Part shown: positions 55,181 through 64,000 of the stretch, piece by piece
Layout: the number at the start of each line of letters is the position of its first letter
Position numbering within the stretch: the first letter of the stretch is position 1
Assembly (NCBI RefSeq): GCF_002272865.1
Contig: NZ_MLAP01000007.1
Span: 56,435-120,434, forward strand
Direction of reading: 5' to 3'
Length of the DNA: 64,000 bases
Origin: Helicobacter sp. 12S02634-8
GTDB taxonomy: Bacteria > Campylobacterota > Campylobacteria > Campylobacterales > Helicobacteraceae
The notes under the pieces: generated by a model
Database searches by the model: none
What the model saw: the letters and a program-made list of their open reading frames with translations, nothing else
What the model was told of the DNA's origin: nothing
Made by a program: the position numbers and the translations under genes

Positions 55181-57000
55181 AAATCCCTCTTTTTAGTGTC
55201 GTTAGTATCGTGATTGGCTAGCACGCTCATGTGTGTAGCGCCCAAATGGGTTTTGATATTTTGGACAAGCTCAGAATGCTCTTGCAAAAAAATATCTTGA
55301 GGGGATCTCTCTGGGGCTTGGGGTGTTTGAGGAGCTTGAGAGTCTTTAGGGATTTCGTGAGACTCTGGATTTTCTAGGGTTTGAGATGGGGTAGATAGAG
55401 GTTTGGGGGTGGATTCAAGAGCGGGTTCAAAAGCTTGCGTGCCTGCTATAGATGGCTCAGATGGTCTAGAGGGCATAGAGGGTATAGAGGGCTCAGAAGG
55501 CACAGAATCATGAGTTGTAGTAGTGACAGCATTTGGGGCTTGCGAGGTTTGCGATGTTTGTGGGTCGTTGTGGGTTGGGGTGGGGATCAGATTGATTTTT
55601 GTATAAATCCCATAGACTTCTTGGACCATCATTTTGATGTATGGATAGTTTTGCACAAGCATTGTACGTTCTTTGTCTTGGGCGAGATTTTTCCAGCTCA
55701 AGACTCCATCGCTAAAGGACACAAAAATAATATTTTTCTCAAATACCCCGCCCAAATCTTGACTGCGATCATAGATTTTTGCAATCAAAGTGCTGAATAG
55801 GTCTTCTTTGATGGGAGCAGGGCTTGTGCTAGCGAGTGGAGCACTAGGGGAGGGCACAGATGTGGGAGGGCAAGAGGTGGCGGGGTGAGAAATAGGGGTA
55901 TGTGATGTGGCAGTGGAGGGGGGAGTAGAATTCAAGGGAGTAAGATGGGATTCTAGCTCATAAATCATTGCATCAATATCTTTTACTTTCATGGCTTCTT
56001 GCATTTTCAAGCTCAATAATAACAACACAAAACTACCATCAGAATTGATATTGAGCAAATGCTTGCTCTCACTCAAGATACGCAAAAATCTATCGATCAA
56101 GACAACAGGAAAATCCTTGTCCTTAAGGCACAAAACTTCTTTTAAAAATAACATCATCTCATCGATAATCATCTCGCATTCATACTCTTCAAGCAAGCCT
56201 AACAGCTCTTGGAGCTTGCTCTCATCGTGCTTTAAAATCGCATCAAAAAATCCCCTAATGATATGGGGATCTACAACGCCTAGCATTTCAGTGATTTTGG
56301 TTGTGGTGATATGTTGGTTACAAAAGCTGATGGCTTGATCGGTGATTGTGATAGCATCTCGCAAGCTCCCTGCGCCACTTCTGGCAATGACTTCTAGGGC
56401 AGGAGGTTCATAGCCTACATTTTCTTGATCTAAAATCGAAGCAATATGCGCAACGATGGCTTTATGGGGGATTTTCTTGAAGCGAAAGTGTTGTGTGCGG
56501 GATAAAATCGTAGCAGGGAGTTTGAGGGGGTCTGTGGTCGCTAGGATAAATTTCACATAATTAGGGGGCTCTTCAAGCGTCTTTAAAAGTGCGTTGAAAG
56601 CCTCTTTTGTGAGCATATGCACCTCATCGATAATAAAGATTTTATATCGCCCATAGCTGGGGTAGTATTTGGTCTGTTCGATCAAATCTCTGATGTCATC
56701 GATCTTTCTGCTTGAAGCAGCGTCCATTTCAATGATATCAAGATGGCGCCCCTCTAGTGCAGATTTGCAATTACTGCATTGCCCACAGGGCGTGCTTGTA
56801 GGACCATTATCGCATTGGAGTGCGCGAGAAAATATCCGCGCAGAGCTTGTCTTGCCACTCCCTCTAAGACCGCTGAAAAGATATGCGTGAGAGATACGGC
56901 CGTGATCGAGGGCTAAAGAGAGAGTCTGTGAAACACTTTCTTGTCCGATGAGATCGCCAAAATGCGTGGGACGATATTTCAATGCCAAAGCTAAAGCCAT
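55177..57000 (-). CDS. dnaX: DNA polymerase III subunits gamma and tau
   Basis: Clamp-loader ATPase of 607 residues. It has the N-terminal GLRGSGKTSSARIFS Walker A, zinc cysteines CDNGPTSTPCGQCSNC, and the SRC-equivalent TILSRTQHFRF sensor region. Two long Ser/Pro/Thr-rich linkers (about residues 355-395 and 470-585, with PSEPSIPSMPS-like runs) separate the clamp-loader core from a short C-terminus. These linkers are unusually biased but in frame. First gene of the dnaX-tsaE-lptB-rpoN group. Confidence 0.94.
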   Translation of the reverse strand: MALALALKYRPTHFGDLIGQESVSQTLSLALDHGRISHAYLFSGLRGSGKTSSARIFSRALQCDNGPTSTPCGQCSNCKSALEGRHLDIIEMDAASSRKIDDIRDLIEQTKYYPSYGRYKIFIIDEVHMLTKEAFNALLKTLEEPPNYVKFILATTDPLKLPATILSRTQHFRFKKIPHKAIVAHIASILDQENVGYEPPALEVIARSGAGSLRDAITITDQAISFCNQHITTTKITEMLGVVDPHIIRGFFDAILKHDESKLQELLGLLEEYECEMIIDEMMLFLKEVLCLKDKDFPVVLIDRFLRILSESKHLLNINSDGSFVLLLLSLKMQEAMKVKDIDAMIYELESHLTPLNSTPPSTATSHTPISHPATSCPPTSVPSPSAPLASTSPAPIKEDLFSTLIAKIYDRSQDLGGVFEKNIIFVSFSDGVLSWKNLAQDKERTMLVQNYPYIKMMVQEVYGIYTKINLIPTPTHNDPQTSQTSQAPNAVTTTTHDSVPSEPSIPSMPSRPSEPSIAGTQAFEPALESTPKPLSTPSQTLENPESHEIPKDSQAPQTPQAPERSPQDIFLQEHSELVQNIKTHLGATHMSVLANHDTNDTKKRDL

Positions 57001-57139
57001 TATATGCCTTTAAAATTCTATTATAAGATTTTATTTTATATCATTTTGCCTATGAAACAAATGAAACCAACCAAAACTCTATCGATTTCCTCACCCCTTG
57101 CTATCTCTCCCCAAACAAGGGGCAATGCTTGGAGGGTCA

Positions 57140-58255
57140 ATGGTCTGTGAGCATTTTGGTCAATGCGGGGGCTGTCAAATCAATGCGAGCTATTCTTTGC
57201 AGTTAGAACAAAAGGTCGCTACATACAAGCAGCTTTTTGCAGGGCTTGTTGATGATATTTCTGTTTTTTCTTCCCCTCCAGAGGCTTTTAGAGCCAGAGC
57301 AGAATTTCGCTTACACACCCAAGCAGACAGAGTCTATCTATCGATGAATACCTATGGCAAAAACAATCGTGTCAAAATCACTTCTTGCCCCATTATCCTC
57401 CCACATCTCATGCAAAAACTCTCCTTGCTCTTAGAATCCATCAACGCACAAGACATACTCAAACACAAACTCTATGGTATCAAGATACTCGGTTCTCTTT
57501 CTGGGGAGTCTCTGATTACACTCATCTATCGCCATCGGCTTGATGAGAGATGGGCAGAGATCGCTTTCAAGCAAGCCCAAGAACTTTCATGCCATATTAT
57601 TGGGCGCTCCAAAGGGCAAAAATACACCCTCACACAAGATTTTATCTGTGAAACATTAAAAATCCATCAAAAAGAGTATTTTTATATCCAAAAAGAGGGG
57701 GCATTTTCCCAGCCCAATCCCTATATCAATATCCAAATGATTGGATTTATCCTCTCTTATCTTGAAACCACCTCTACCAAAGACCTCTTAGAAATGTATT
57801 GTGGTAGTGGGAATTTCACAATCCCGCTAGCCAAGCACTTCCGCAAAGTCTTTGCCACAGAAATTGTCAAATCCTCCATACAGACCCTTTGTAGCAACGC
57901 TATGCACAACCAAATCACTCATATCACCCCAGCAAGACTCAGCGGGGCAGAAACGATTGCAGCTTTAAATTTTGAGCGAGAATTTTTTCGCTTAAAGGGG
58001 ATTGATTTGCGTGCATTTGACTTTTCGCATGTATTGATAGACCCCCCAAGGAGCGGGATTGGTGATGTTGGTATGCTGCAGTTTATCGGGGGATTTAGGC
58101 ATATTATTTATATTTCTTGCAACCCCCTCACACTCGCCCAAGACCTCAACACACTGCTGAAAACCCACTATATCGAGCATTGTGCGTTCTTTGACCAATT
58201 CCCATACACCCATCATTTGGAGTGCATAGTATTGATGAAAAGGATACAAAAGTAG
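57140..58255 (+). CDS. TrmA/RlmD-family RNA (uracil-5-)-methyltransferase with Fe-S motif
   Basis: Methylates a uridine in tRNA or rRNA at C5. Motif I is LLEMYCGSGNFTIPLA, the DPPRSG motif is present, and the catalytic Cys lies in ISCNPLTLAQDL. The N-terminus has C-x5-C-x2-C (CEHFGQCGGC) and a fourth Cys in TSCPIILP, the 4Fe-4S ligands of RlmD/RumA, but no TRAM domain is seen. Hence it may be TrmA (tRNA U54) or an rRNA enzyme. The ATG at 57140 with GGAG upstream is preferred over earlier ATG/TTG codons; about 371 residues. Confidence 0.85.
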   Translation: MVCEHFGQCGGCQINASYSLQLEQKVATYKQLFAGLVDDISVFSSPPEAFRARAEFRLHTQADRVYLSMNTYGKNNRVKITSCPIILPHLMQKLSLLLESINAQDILKHKLYGIKILGSLSGESLITLIYRHRLDERWAEIAFKQAQELSCHIIGRSKGQKYTLTQDFICETLKIHQKEYFYIQKEGAFSQPNPYINIQMIGFILSYLETTSTKDLLEMYCGSGNFTIPLAKHFRKVFATEIVKSSIQTLCSNAMHNQITHITPARLSGAETIAALNFEREFFRLKGIDLRAFDFSHVLIDPPRSGIGDVGMLQFIGGFRHIIYISCNPLTLAQDLNTLLKTHYIEHCAFFDQFPYTHHLECIVLMKRIQK

Positions 58256-58483
58256 GGTGTAAAAATAGCTTGAAAATATAGGGATTTCTGTGAGTTGGGG
58301 TTTAGCAGCTATCAGCTAGACATCGGTAATAAAGATATCAAAAGATGAAACTATGCAACAATAACAAATAAGAATAATTTAAGTTTATCGGATAAGTTAT
58401 TTGATATGATAGTGTTGTAAAAATGTTAAACATCGCAAATTCATATGAATTTTATGCTGAGTCAAAGAATGGAGGCAATGGTT

Positions 58484-61400
58484 ATGGCGATTGGTAGCGG
58501 TAAAAAAAGTTTATTTAATGAGGCTACTCGTGTTCAGATGCCCGCCCTTGTGCATCTTACTAAACTTGGATACACATACTATGGAAAATTACCTGAAGAG
58601 CAGGCTGATAAAAAGGTGTATGACCCTGATACAAATATTTTAATTGATATATTCAAACAGCAGTTTGCAAAATTAAATCCCGATCGTGCAGGAGAAGCTT
58701 CTTGGGTGTTAAAAGAAATTCATCGGGAGTTGGACAATGACGACCTTGGTCGTAGTTTTTATTCCCGATTAACGAGCGTATCTCCTGTGAGACTTGTGGA
58801 TTATGATAATCCTAATAATAATGTTTATCACTGCACTGCAGAGTTTACATGTAAAAATGGGCAGGATGAATTTCGCCCAGATATAACTTTGTTTGTTAAT
58901 GGATTACCCATTGTGTTCGTAGAGGTTAAAAAGCCTAATAATCCTGGTGGTATGGTGGCTGAAAGTCGTCGTATGAATGAACAGCGCTTTCCCAATAAGA
59001 AGTTTAGAAGATTTATCAATATCACACAGCTCATGCTATTTTCCAACAATATGGAGTATGATGCAATGGGTGGTATTGTGCCTATTCAGGGAGCTTTCTA
59101 TTGTACAGCGGCAAAAACGGAGGCACCGTTTAATTGTTTCAGAGAAGAAAACCTTTCAGGTGATACAATCGCTACATACAACAAGGAATATCCTTATAAA
59201 GATGTATCTAAAGATGAAGAAAAGCGAATTCTGACAGATTTTAATTGTCAGGTTATTCACCACGCACCTGAATACCAGATTAATTTGAATATCAATACAC
59301 CTACCAATAGGGTATTGACTTCTATGTGTAGCCCTGAAAGATTACTTTTTATTATCAAATATGGTATTGCCTATGTGAAGATAGAAAAAGAAGTAGATGG
59401 AAAAATAGAATTTACAGACCAGAAACATATCATACGCTATCAGCAGATGTTTGCGGCAATGGCAGTGAAAAAGAAATTGGAAGAAGGAAAAAAGTCTGGT
59501 GTCATCTGGCATACTCAAGGAAGCGGAAAAACTGCACTCTCATATTATTTGACCTATGTTCTTACGGATTATTTTGCGAAACAAAATAAGGTTGCAAAGT
59601 TCTATTTTATCGTAGACCGATTGGATTTATTGGAGCAGGCTTCTCAGGAATTTGAAGCACGTGGACTTGAAGTTAAAACAGCCAATTCTCGTGCTGAGTT
59701 GATGGAGCAATTCCGAAATAATCAGGCTATGGAAGGTAATAGCGGAAAACCAGAAATCACTGTTGTAAACATTCAGCGATTTGCTGAGGATAAGCAGAAA
59801 GTGCGTCTTGAAGCGTATGCGACTAATCTTCAACGTATATTTATCATAGATGAAGCACACAGAGGCTATAACCCGACTGGTAGCTTCTTGGCTAATCTTT
59901 TTGATGCTGATGAAAACTCAATTAAGATTGCTCTGACAGGAACGCCTTTGTTGAAGGAGGAAAGAGCGTCGTGGAAAATTTTTGGTGAGTATTTCCATAC
60001 ATATTATTATGATAAATCTATCCAAGATGGATATACTCTAAAAATAATTCGCGAAGATATTGCAACTTCTTACAAAGAAAAACTATCGCAGATATATGAG
60101 AAACTTGAAACCTTGGTAGAAAAGAAGGATATCAAGAAAAGCCAGATTATAGAACACGATAGTTATGTGAAAGAACTACTACGATATATCATTACTGATC
60201 TGAAAGAATTCAGGACTATCAAAGGAGACAATTCTCTTGGTGGTATGGTCATATGTGAAACCAGTGAGCAGGCTCGAAAATTGTACGCATATTTTGATGG
60301 AGTTCAGAATGAGTTAAACAAAAACAACTCAGATCCAAGCTTATTAAAAGCTGGATTGATTCTTCATGATAGTGATGATAAAGAAACAAGGAAGCAGACC
60401 ATAAAAGATTTTAAGAAGAATATGAAGGTAGATATTCTGATTGTCTTCAATATGCTACTCACTGGTTTCGATGCTCCAAGATTGAAGCGATTATATTTCG
60501 GAAGAAAATTAAAAGACCATAATCTCTTGCAGGCAATAACCCGAATTAATAGACCATACAAAGATAATCGCTATGGCTATATTATAGATTTCGCTGACAT
60601 TAAGTCGAATTTTGAACAGACTAATGAGGCGTATATGCGTGAATTGAATAGGTTCAATGACCCAGATGAAACAGGTGCAGGAAATGAAACTGATACCTTC
60701 TGGCAGGTTATTGAAGACCCAGAAGCTCTTGTTCAGCAGGTGCGAGAAGCACGTCAAGTTTTGTTTGATTATACGACCAATAATTTGGAAGAATTTAGTT
60801 CTGAGATTTCGACAATAGAGGATAAAACAGAGCTGCTAAAACTGCGTAAAATATTGGTTGCTGCAGGTGATTGCTATAATATTGTTAGAAGATTTGGTGA
60901 TGATGAGCTAAAAGAAACTTTCGCACATCTTGAGATTAAAAAATTACCTGAAATGATTTCAGTGGTACAGCATCATATTAATAGCATCAATCAGAAAGAA
61001 GCCTTTGCAGAAGATGGTCCAACAAAGTGGCTAGTAAATGAAGCGATGGAACATATCACCTTTAACTTCAGCAAAATAAGTGAAGAAGAAATGAAACTGA
61101 TTGCTGGAGGTGATGTTGAACTTGAGGAAAAACGGCAAAAGGCTATTCGTTTATTTAGACAGAATATTGACCCAGACGACCCTGAACTTATCACGCTAGG
61201 TGAAGCATTTATGCAGAGATTCAAAGAGCATGGCTTTGAGATAAGCAGTATTGATAAATTTACAAAAGCTTCAGAAGCACTAGATGAGATTCTGAAGAAC
61301 CTTGAAAAATTACACGAAGAAAATAAGAGGCTCAAGGGTAAGTACCGTGATGATGTTAAGTTTGTTCGCGTTCATAAACGTATTTGTGAAGAAAATCAAA

Positions 61401-61678
61401 AGAGAGCATCCACTGGCAAAGCCCCATTGGTGTCGGCTTACTATGAAACCATTATGGATGTATTACTTTCGATAAAAAGTGATATCGATCAGAAGGTTTA
61501 TGACCGAAACGATATACTGAAAAAGGATGCATATTTTGACCAGACTGTTATGTCACAGATAAAGCATAGTATGGATAAAGCTGGTGTTTCAATTGAGAGA
61601 GAGGGTAGAGAGTTTATCCAAAGCAAGATAACTAGTCAGTATCTTGACCAGTATAATACCACACACTCAGTAGCATAA
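58484..61678 (+). CDS. hsdR: Type I restriction enzyme R subunit
   Basis: Translocase and nuclease subunit of a type I restriction-modification system (about 1064 residues). The N-terminal nuclease motif is PDITLFVNGLPIVFVEVKKPNN, and the helicase motifs are HTQGSGKTALSYYL (Walker A), IIDEAHRGYNP (DEAH box), ALTGTPL and LLTGFDAPRLKRLYF. The ATG at 58484 follows GGAGG at good spacing; an earlier ATG at 58445 lacks one. The codon use looks more A-rich and unlike the preceding genes, which suggests recent acquisition. Order R-M-S. Confidence 0.92.
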   Translation: MAIGSGKKSLFNEATRVQMPALVHLTKLGYTYYGKLPEEQADKKVYDPDTNILIDIFKQQFAKLNPDRAGEASWVLKEIHRELDNDDLGRSFYSRLTSVSPVRLVDYDNPNNNVYHCTAEFTCKNGQDEFRPDITLFVNGLPIVFVEVKKPNNPGGMVAESRRMNEQRFPNKKFRRFINITQLMLFSNNMEYDAMGGIVPIQGAFYCTAAKTEAPFNCFREENLSGDTIATYNKEYPYKDVSKDEEKRILTDFNCQVIHHAPEYQINLNINTPTNRVLTSMCSPERLLFIIKYGIAYVKIEKEVDGKIEFTDQKHIIRYQQMFAAMAVKKKLEEGKKSGVIWHTQGSGKTALSYYLTYVLTDYFAKQNKVAKFYFIVDRLDLLEQASQEFEARGLEVKTANSRAELMEQFRNNQAMEGNSGKPEITVVNIQRFAEDKQKVRLEAYATNLQRIFIIDEAHRGYNPTGSFLANLFDADENSIKIALTGTPLLKEERASWKIFGEYFHTYYYDKSIQDGYTLKIIREDIATSYKEKLSQIYEKLETLVEKKDIKKSQIIEHDSYVKELLRYIITDLKEFRTIKGDNSLGGMVICETSEQARKLYAYFDGVQNELNKNNSDPSLLKAGLILHDSDDKETRKQTIKDFKKNMKVDILIVFNMLLTGFDAPRLKRLYFGRKLKDHNLLQAITRINRPYKDNRYGYIIDFADIKSNFEQTNEAYMRELNRFNDPDETGAGNETDTFWQVIEDPEALVQQVREARQVLFDYTTNNLEEFSSEISTIEDKTELLKLRKILVAAGDCYNIVRRFGDDELKETFAHLEIKKLPEMISVVQHHINSINQKEAFAEDGPTKWLVNEAMEHITFNFSKISEEEMKLIAGGDVELEEKRQKAIRLFRQNIDPDDPELITLGEAFMQRFKEHGFEISSIDKFTKASEALDEILKNLEKLHEENKRLKGKYRDDVKFVRVHKRICEENQKRASTGKAPLVSAYYETIMDVLLSIKSDIDQKVYDRNDILKKDAYFDQTVMSQIKHSMDKAGVSIEREGREFIQSKITSQYLDQYNTTHSVA

Positions 61679-61703
61679 CTATAAAAATGGAGAATGACTG
61701 ATT

Positions 61704-63323
61704 ATGATAAAAGAAAAGACATTAGCCTTAATCGATGCCCTTAAATCAACCTGTCAGATATACGGTATGGGGAATGATGGAAACGAGTATAAGATTATCA
61801 CTCAGGTTTTTTTGTATAAGTTTCTTAATGACAAGTTTGGATATGAAATAAAGAAGATAAACTCGGAGATAGCGTGCGCAGACAAGTGGGAAATTGCTTA
61901 TTCAGAAATGTCAAAAGCTGATAGGTTGGATATGTTTGATGAAATGTCCCCTGATGTTCCAAGATTTAACCCAGATCATTTGATTTCATTTTTATGGAAC
62001 CAGCAGGCGAAAGGTGATTTTGATATTATATTTGACAGCACAATGATTGATATTGCAGATAGAAATAGTGCCATCTTTTCAACACAAACAACGCAAAATA
62101 CGAAGATTCCTTTGTTTGAAAAACTAACCCAATATGTTACAGATGAAGCCCAGAGAGCACCTTTTGCAAGAGCGCTCGTAGATAAACTTGTAAATTTTTC
62201 TTTTGAAGAAGCTTTTAGTGAGCATTACGATTTTTTTGCGGCTATATTTGAGTATCTGATAAAAGATTATAACACTGCTGGTGGTGGTAAATACGCAGAA
62301 TATTACACACCACATGCAATTGCAACTATTATGGCACGATTGCTTGTAGGTAATGCAACAGACCTACATAGTGTAGAGTGTTATGACCCCTCAGCAGGAA
62401 CTGGAACACTGCTTATGGCTTTAAGCCATAAGATCGGCGAAGATAAGTGTACGATTTTTTCTCAAGATATTTCACAGCGGAGCAACAAGATGCTTAAGCT
62501 GAATCTTATCCTTAATGGACTTGTATCATCACTTGACTATGCTATTCAGGGGGATACTTTGACATCACCGTATCACAAGTCAGATGATGGACAGAATCTT
62601 CGCCAGTTTGATTTTGTTGTTTCAAATCCTCCGTTTAAAATGGACTTTTCGGATACGCGAGAAAAAATAGCTGCAATGCCTGCCCGCTTCTGGGCTGGAG
62701 TGCCTAAAGTTCCGGAGAAGAAAAAAGAAAGTATGGCTATTTATACTTGCTTTATCCAGCATGTAATCAATAGTCTCAAAAACAGTGGAAAAGGTGCAAT
62801 TGTTATTCCCACTGGTTTTGTAACGGCAAAAAGTGGTGTTGAAAATAAAATACTCAAGTATATCGTCGATGAAAAGATTGTTTGTGGTTGCGTCAGTATG
62901 CCATCAAATGTATTTGCTACAACAGGCACAAATGTATCTGTTCTTTTCTTTGATAATTCAAGGACTACAGATAAAGTTGTTCTCATCGACGCTTCTAAGC
63001 TCGGAGAGGAATACAAGGATGGAAATAATCAAAAACGCCGATTGCGTGATTTTGAAATAGATAAAATCGTGGGCACATTTTTGAATAAAGAGGCGGTCGA
63101 TGATTTTTCCGTTGCTGTTACTTACGATGAAATCAAAGAGAAAAAATACTCCCTTGCAGCAGGACAATACTTTGATGTCAAAATTGAATATGTAGAGCTG
63201 ACACAAGATGAATTTAACGCAAAAATGGCTGAATACACAGAAAAACTTCAGAAATATTTTGATGAAGGTAATACTTTGCAAAAGGAAATTATGGAACAGC
63301 TGAAGAAGGTGAAGTATGAGTAA
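61704..63323 (+). CDS. hsdM: Type I restriction enzyme M subunit (adenine methylase)
   Basis: Modification subunit of 539 residues. It has the HsdM N-terminal helical domain, SAM motif I YDPSAGTGTLLMALSHKIG, and motif IV FVVSNPPFKMDF (NPPF, typical of N6-adenine methylation). GGAG lies 11 bases upstream of the ATG. Its end overlaps the hsdS start by 8 bp, so the two are coupled. Confidence 0.94.
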   Translation: MIKEKTLALIDALKSTCQIYGMGNDGNEYKIITQVFLYKFLNDKFGYEIKKINSEIACADKWEIAYSEMSKADRLDMFDEMSPDVPRFNPDHLISFLWNQQAKGDFDIIFDSTMIDIADRNSAIFSTQTTQNTKIPLFEKLTQYVTDEAQRAPFARALVDKLVNFSFEEAFSEHYDFFAAIFEYLIKDYNTAGGGKYAEYYTPHAIATIMARLLVGNATDLHSVECYDPSAGTGTLLMALSHKIGEDKCTIFSQDISQRSNKMLKLNLILNGLVSSLDYAIQGDTLTSPYHKSDDGQNLRQFDFVVSNPPFKMDFSDTREKIAAMPARFWAGVPKVPEKKKESMAIYTCFIQHVINSLKNSGKGAIVIPTGFVTAKSGVENKILKYIVDEKIVCGCVSMPSNVFATTGTNVSVLFFDNSRTTDKVVLIDASKLGEEYKDGNNQKRRLRDFEIDKIVGTFLNKEAVDDFSVAVTYDEIKEKKYSLAAGQYFDVKIEYVELTQDEFNAKMAEYTEKLQKYFDEGNTLQKEIMEQLKKVKYE

Positions 63324-64000
63324 AATTATTAAAGCCACATTGGAATATGTTGCATTACAAGAAAAAGGAGCAATTATCTCTGGTCCCTTTGGTTCAAATA
63401 TAAGTAGTAAATTTTTTGTTGCTAAGGGGGTTCCTGTTATTCGAGGAAATAATCTAAGTCTATCTTATGATAAATTTTACGATAAGGGTTTTGTATTTGT
63501 TACTAAGGAAAAGGCTGAAGAATTGAAATGCTACGCATATAAAGATGATTTAATTTTCACAGCAGCTGGAACATTAGGGCAGGTTGGGATTATTCCAGAA
63601 ACCTCTCTTTATGCTGAATATGTAATCTCGAATAAACAAATCCGTGTAAGAATTGATCAGAAAAAAGTTGATGTTTTGTATGCGTATTATTGGTTTTCAA
63701 GTCCTTGGATACAAGAGCTTTTGAAAAAAAACAATAAAGGCAGCACTGTTCCACTTTTAACTTTAAGCGAAATTCGAGATTTGCCAATACGTTATCCCGA
63801 AAGTCTTACTGAACAACAAAAAATTGCAAATTGTATCGAAACAATATCAAAAAAGATTGTGACTAACCAACTGATAAATGATAATTTAGTGCAGATGGCA
63901 AAGACTATTTACGACTATTGGTTTACACAATTTGACTTTCCCGACGAAAACGGCAAGCCTTATCGTTCCTCAGGTGGTCAAATGGTGTGGAATGAGCAGT
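63316..64000 (+). CDS. hsdS: Type I restriction enzyme S subunit, 5' part (cut by window end)
   Basis: Specificity subunit; 228 codons are visible from the ATG at 63316, which overlaps the hsdM stop region. It starts MSKIIKATLEYV and holds the first target-recognition domain (SGPFGSNISSKFFV, VIRGNNLS, FTAAGTLGQVGII), then a helical spacer (LTEQQKIANCIETI) and the conserved turn DYWFTQFDFPDENGKPYRSSGG that precedes the second half. No stop or frameshift is seen before the edge, so the gene is partial only because of the window. Confidence 0.9.
   Translation, partial: MSKIIKATLEYVALQEKGAIISGPFGSNISSKFFVAKGVPVIRGNNLSLSYDKFYDKGFVFVTKEKAEELKCYAYKDDLIFTAAGTLGQVGIIPETSLYAEYVISNKQIRVRIDQKKVDVLYAYYWFSSPWIQELLKKNNKGSTVPLLTLSEIRDLPIRYPESLTEQQKIANCIETISKKIVTNQLINDNLVQMAKTIYDYWFTQFDFPDENGKPYRSSGGQMVWNEQ

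Noticed and set aside
1..64000. CRISPR array, tRNA, rRNA or insertion sequence
   Set aside because: I looked for regularly spaced repeats, cloverleaf-like hairpins with the conserved TTC-loop and transposase-like frames and found none that I could support.

Overview
The window is chromosomal DNA of a urease-positive Helicobacter species that is not a standard H. pylori. The evidence is a complete ureABIEFGH cluster with a UreA gamma-beta fusion and the acid-type urea channel ureI, Helicobacter-family outer membrane proteins, a periplasmic gamma-glutamyltransferase, and two neighbourhoods that I recall being ordered as in H. pylori (ruvA / DUF342 / murJ / cysS and rpoN / lptB / tsaE / dnaX). 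The urease subunits and the short UreI differ from the H. pylori versions. The Tad pilus locus, the metE gene and a roughly 1500-residue autotransporter point to a non-pylori lineage. I cannot name the species from sequence alone.

Layout. 1-7432 (minus strand): the 5' part of metE, then the urease operon read from ureA at 7432 down to ureH at 1820. 7727-24934: htpG, an asparaginase homologue, two paralogous TonB-dependent receptors with a periplasmic catalase-like protein and serine catabolism genes (sdaA, sdaC) between them, a methyltransferase coupled to the second receptor, an orphan adenine DNA methylase, uvrA and an rclC-like membrane protein. 25266-36193: a complete, tightly overlapping tad (tight adherence, Flp pilus) locus of twelve genes. 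36299-40846: a large autotransporter. 41214-52617: ruvA, a FapA/DUF342 protein, murJ, cysS, a PEBP-family protein, two tandem outer membrane proteins, ggt, a tiny Cys-rich membrane protein and argG. 52769-58255: rpoN, lptB, tsaE, dnaX and a TrmA/RlmD-type methyltransferase. 58484-64000: a type I restriction-modification system (hsdR, hsdM, hsdS), with hsdS cut by the window end; it looks acquired.

How the parts fit. Urease needs nickel. Both TonB receptors have, just upstream, sequences that fit the published NikR operator pattern (TRWYA-N15-TRWYA); the one at 10858-10882 is a perfect 7-bp inverted repeat with an 11-nt spacer. The simplest reading is that the two receptors bring in nickel, or a nickel complex, under NikR control and feed the urease encoded nearby. 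The promoter regions of the tad locus and the autotransporter both contain TAATAAT/ATTATTA-type elements resembling the H. pylori Fur box, so two surface-adhesion systems may share iron control.

I found no CRISPR array, tRNA, rRNA or insertion sequence. The main unusual points are the Tad locus in a ureolytic Helicobacter, the paired metal-receptor loci with NikR-like sites and an adjacent methyltransferase, a shortened UreI without the second-loop histidine region linked to acid gating, and an autotransporter with a long coiled-coil insert. These are inferences from sequence reading; no database search was run.
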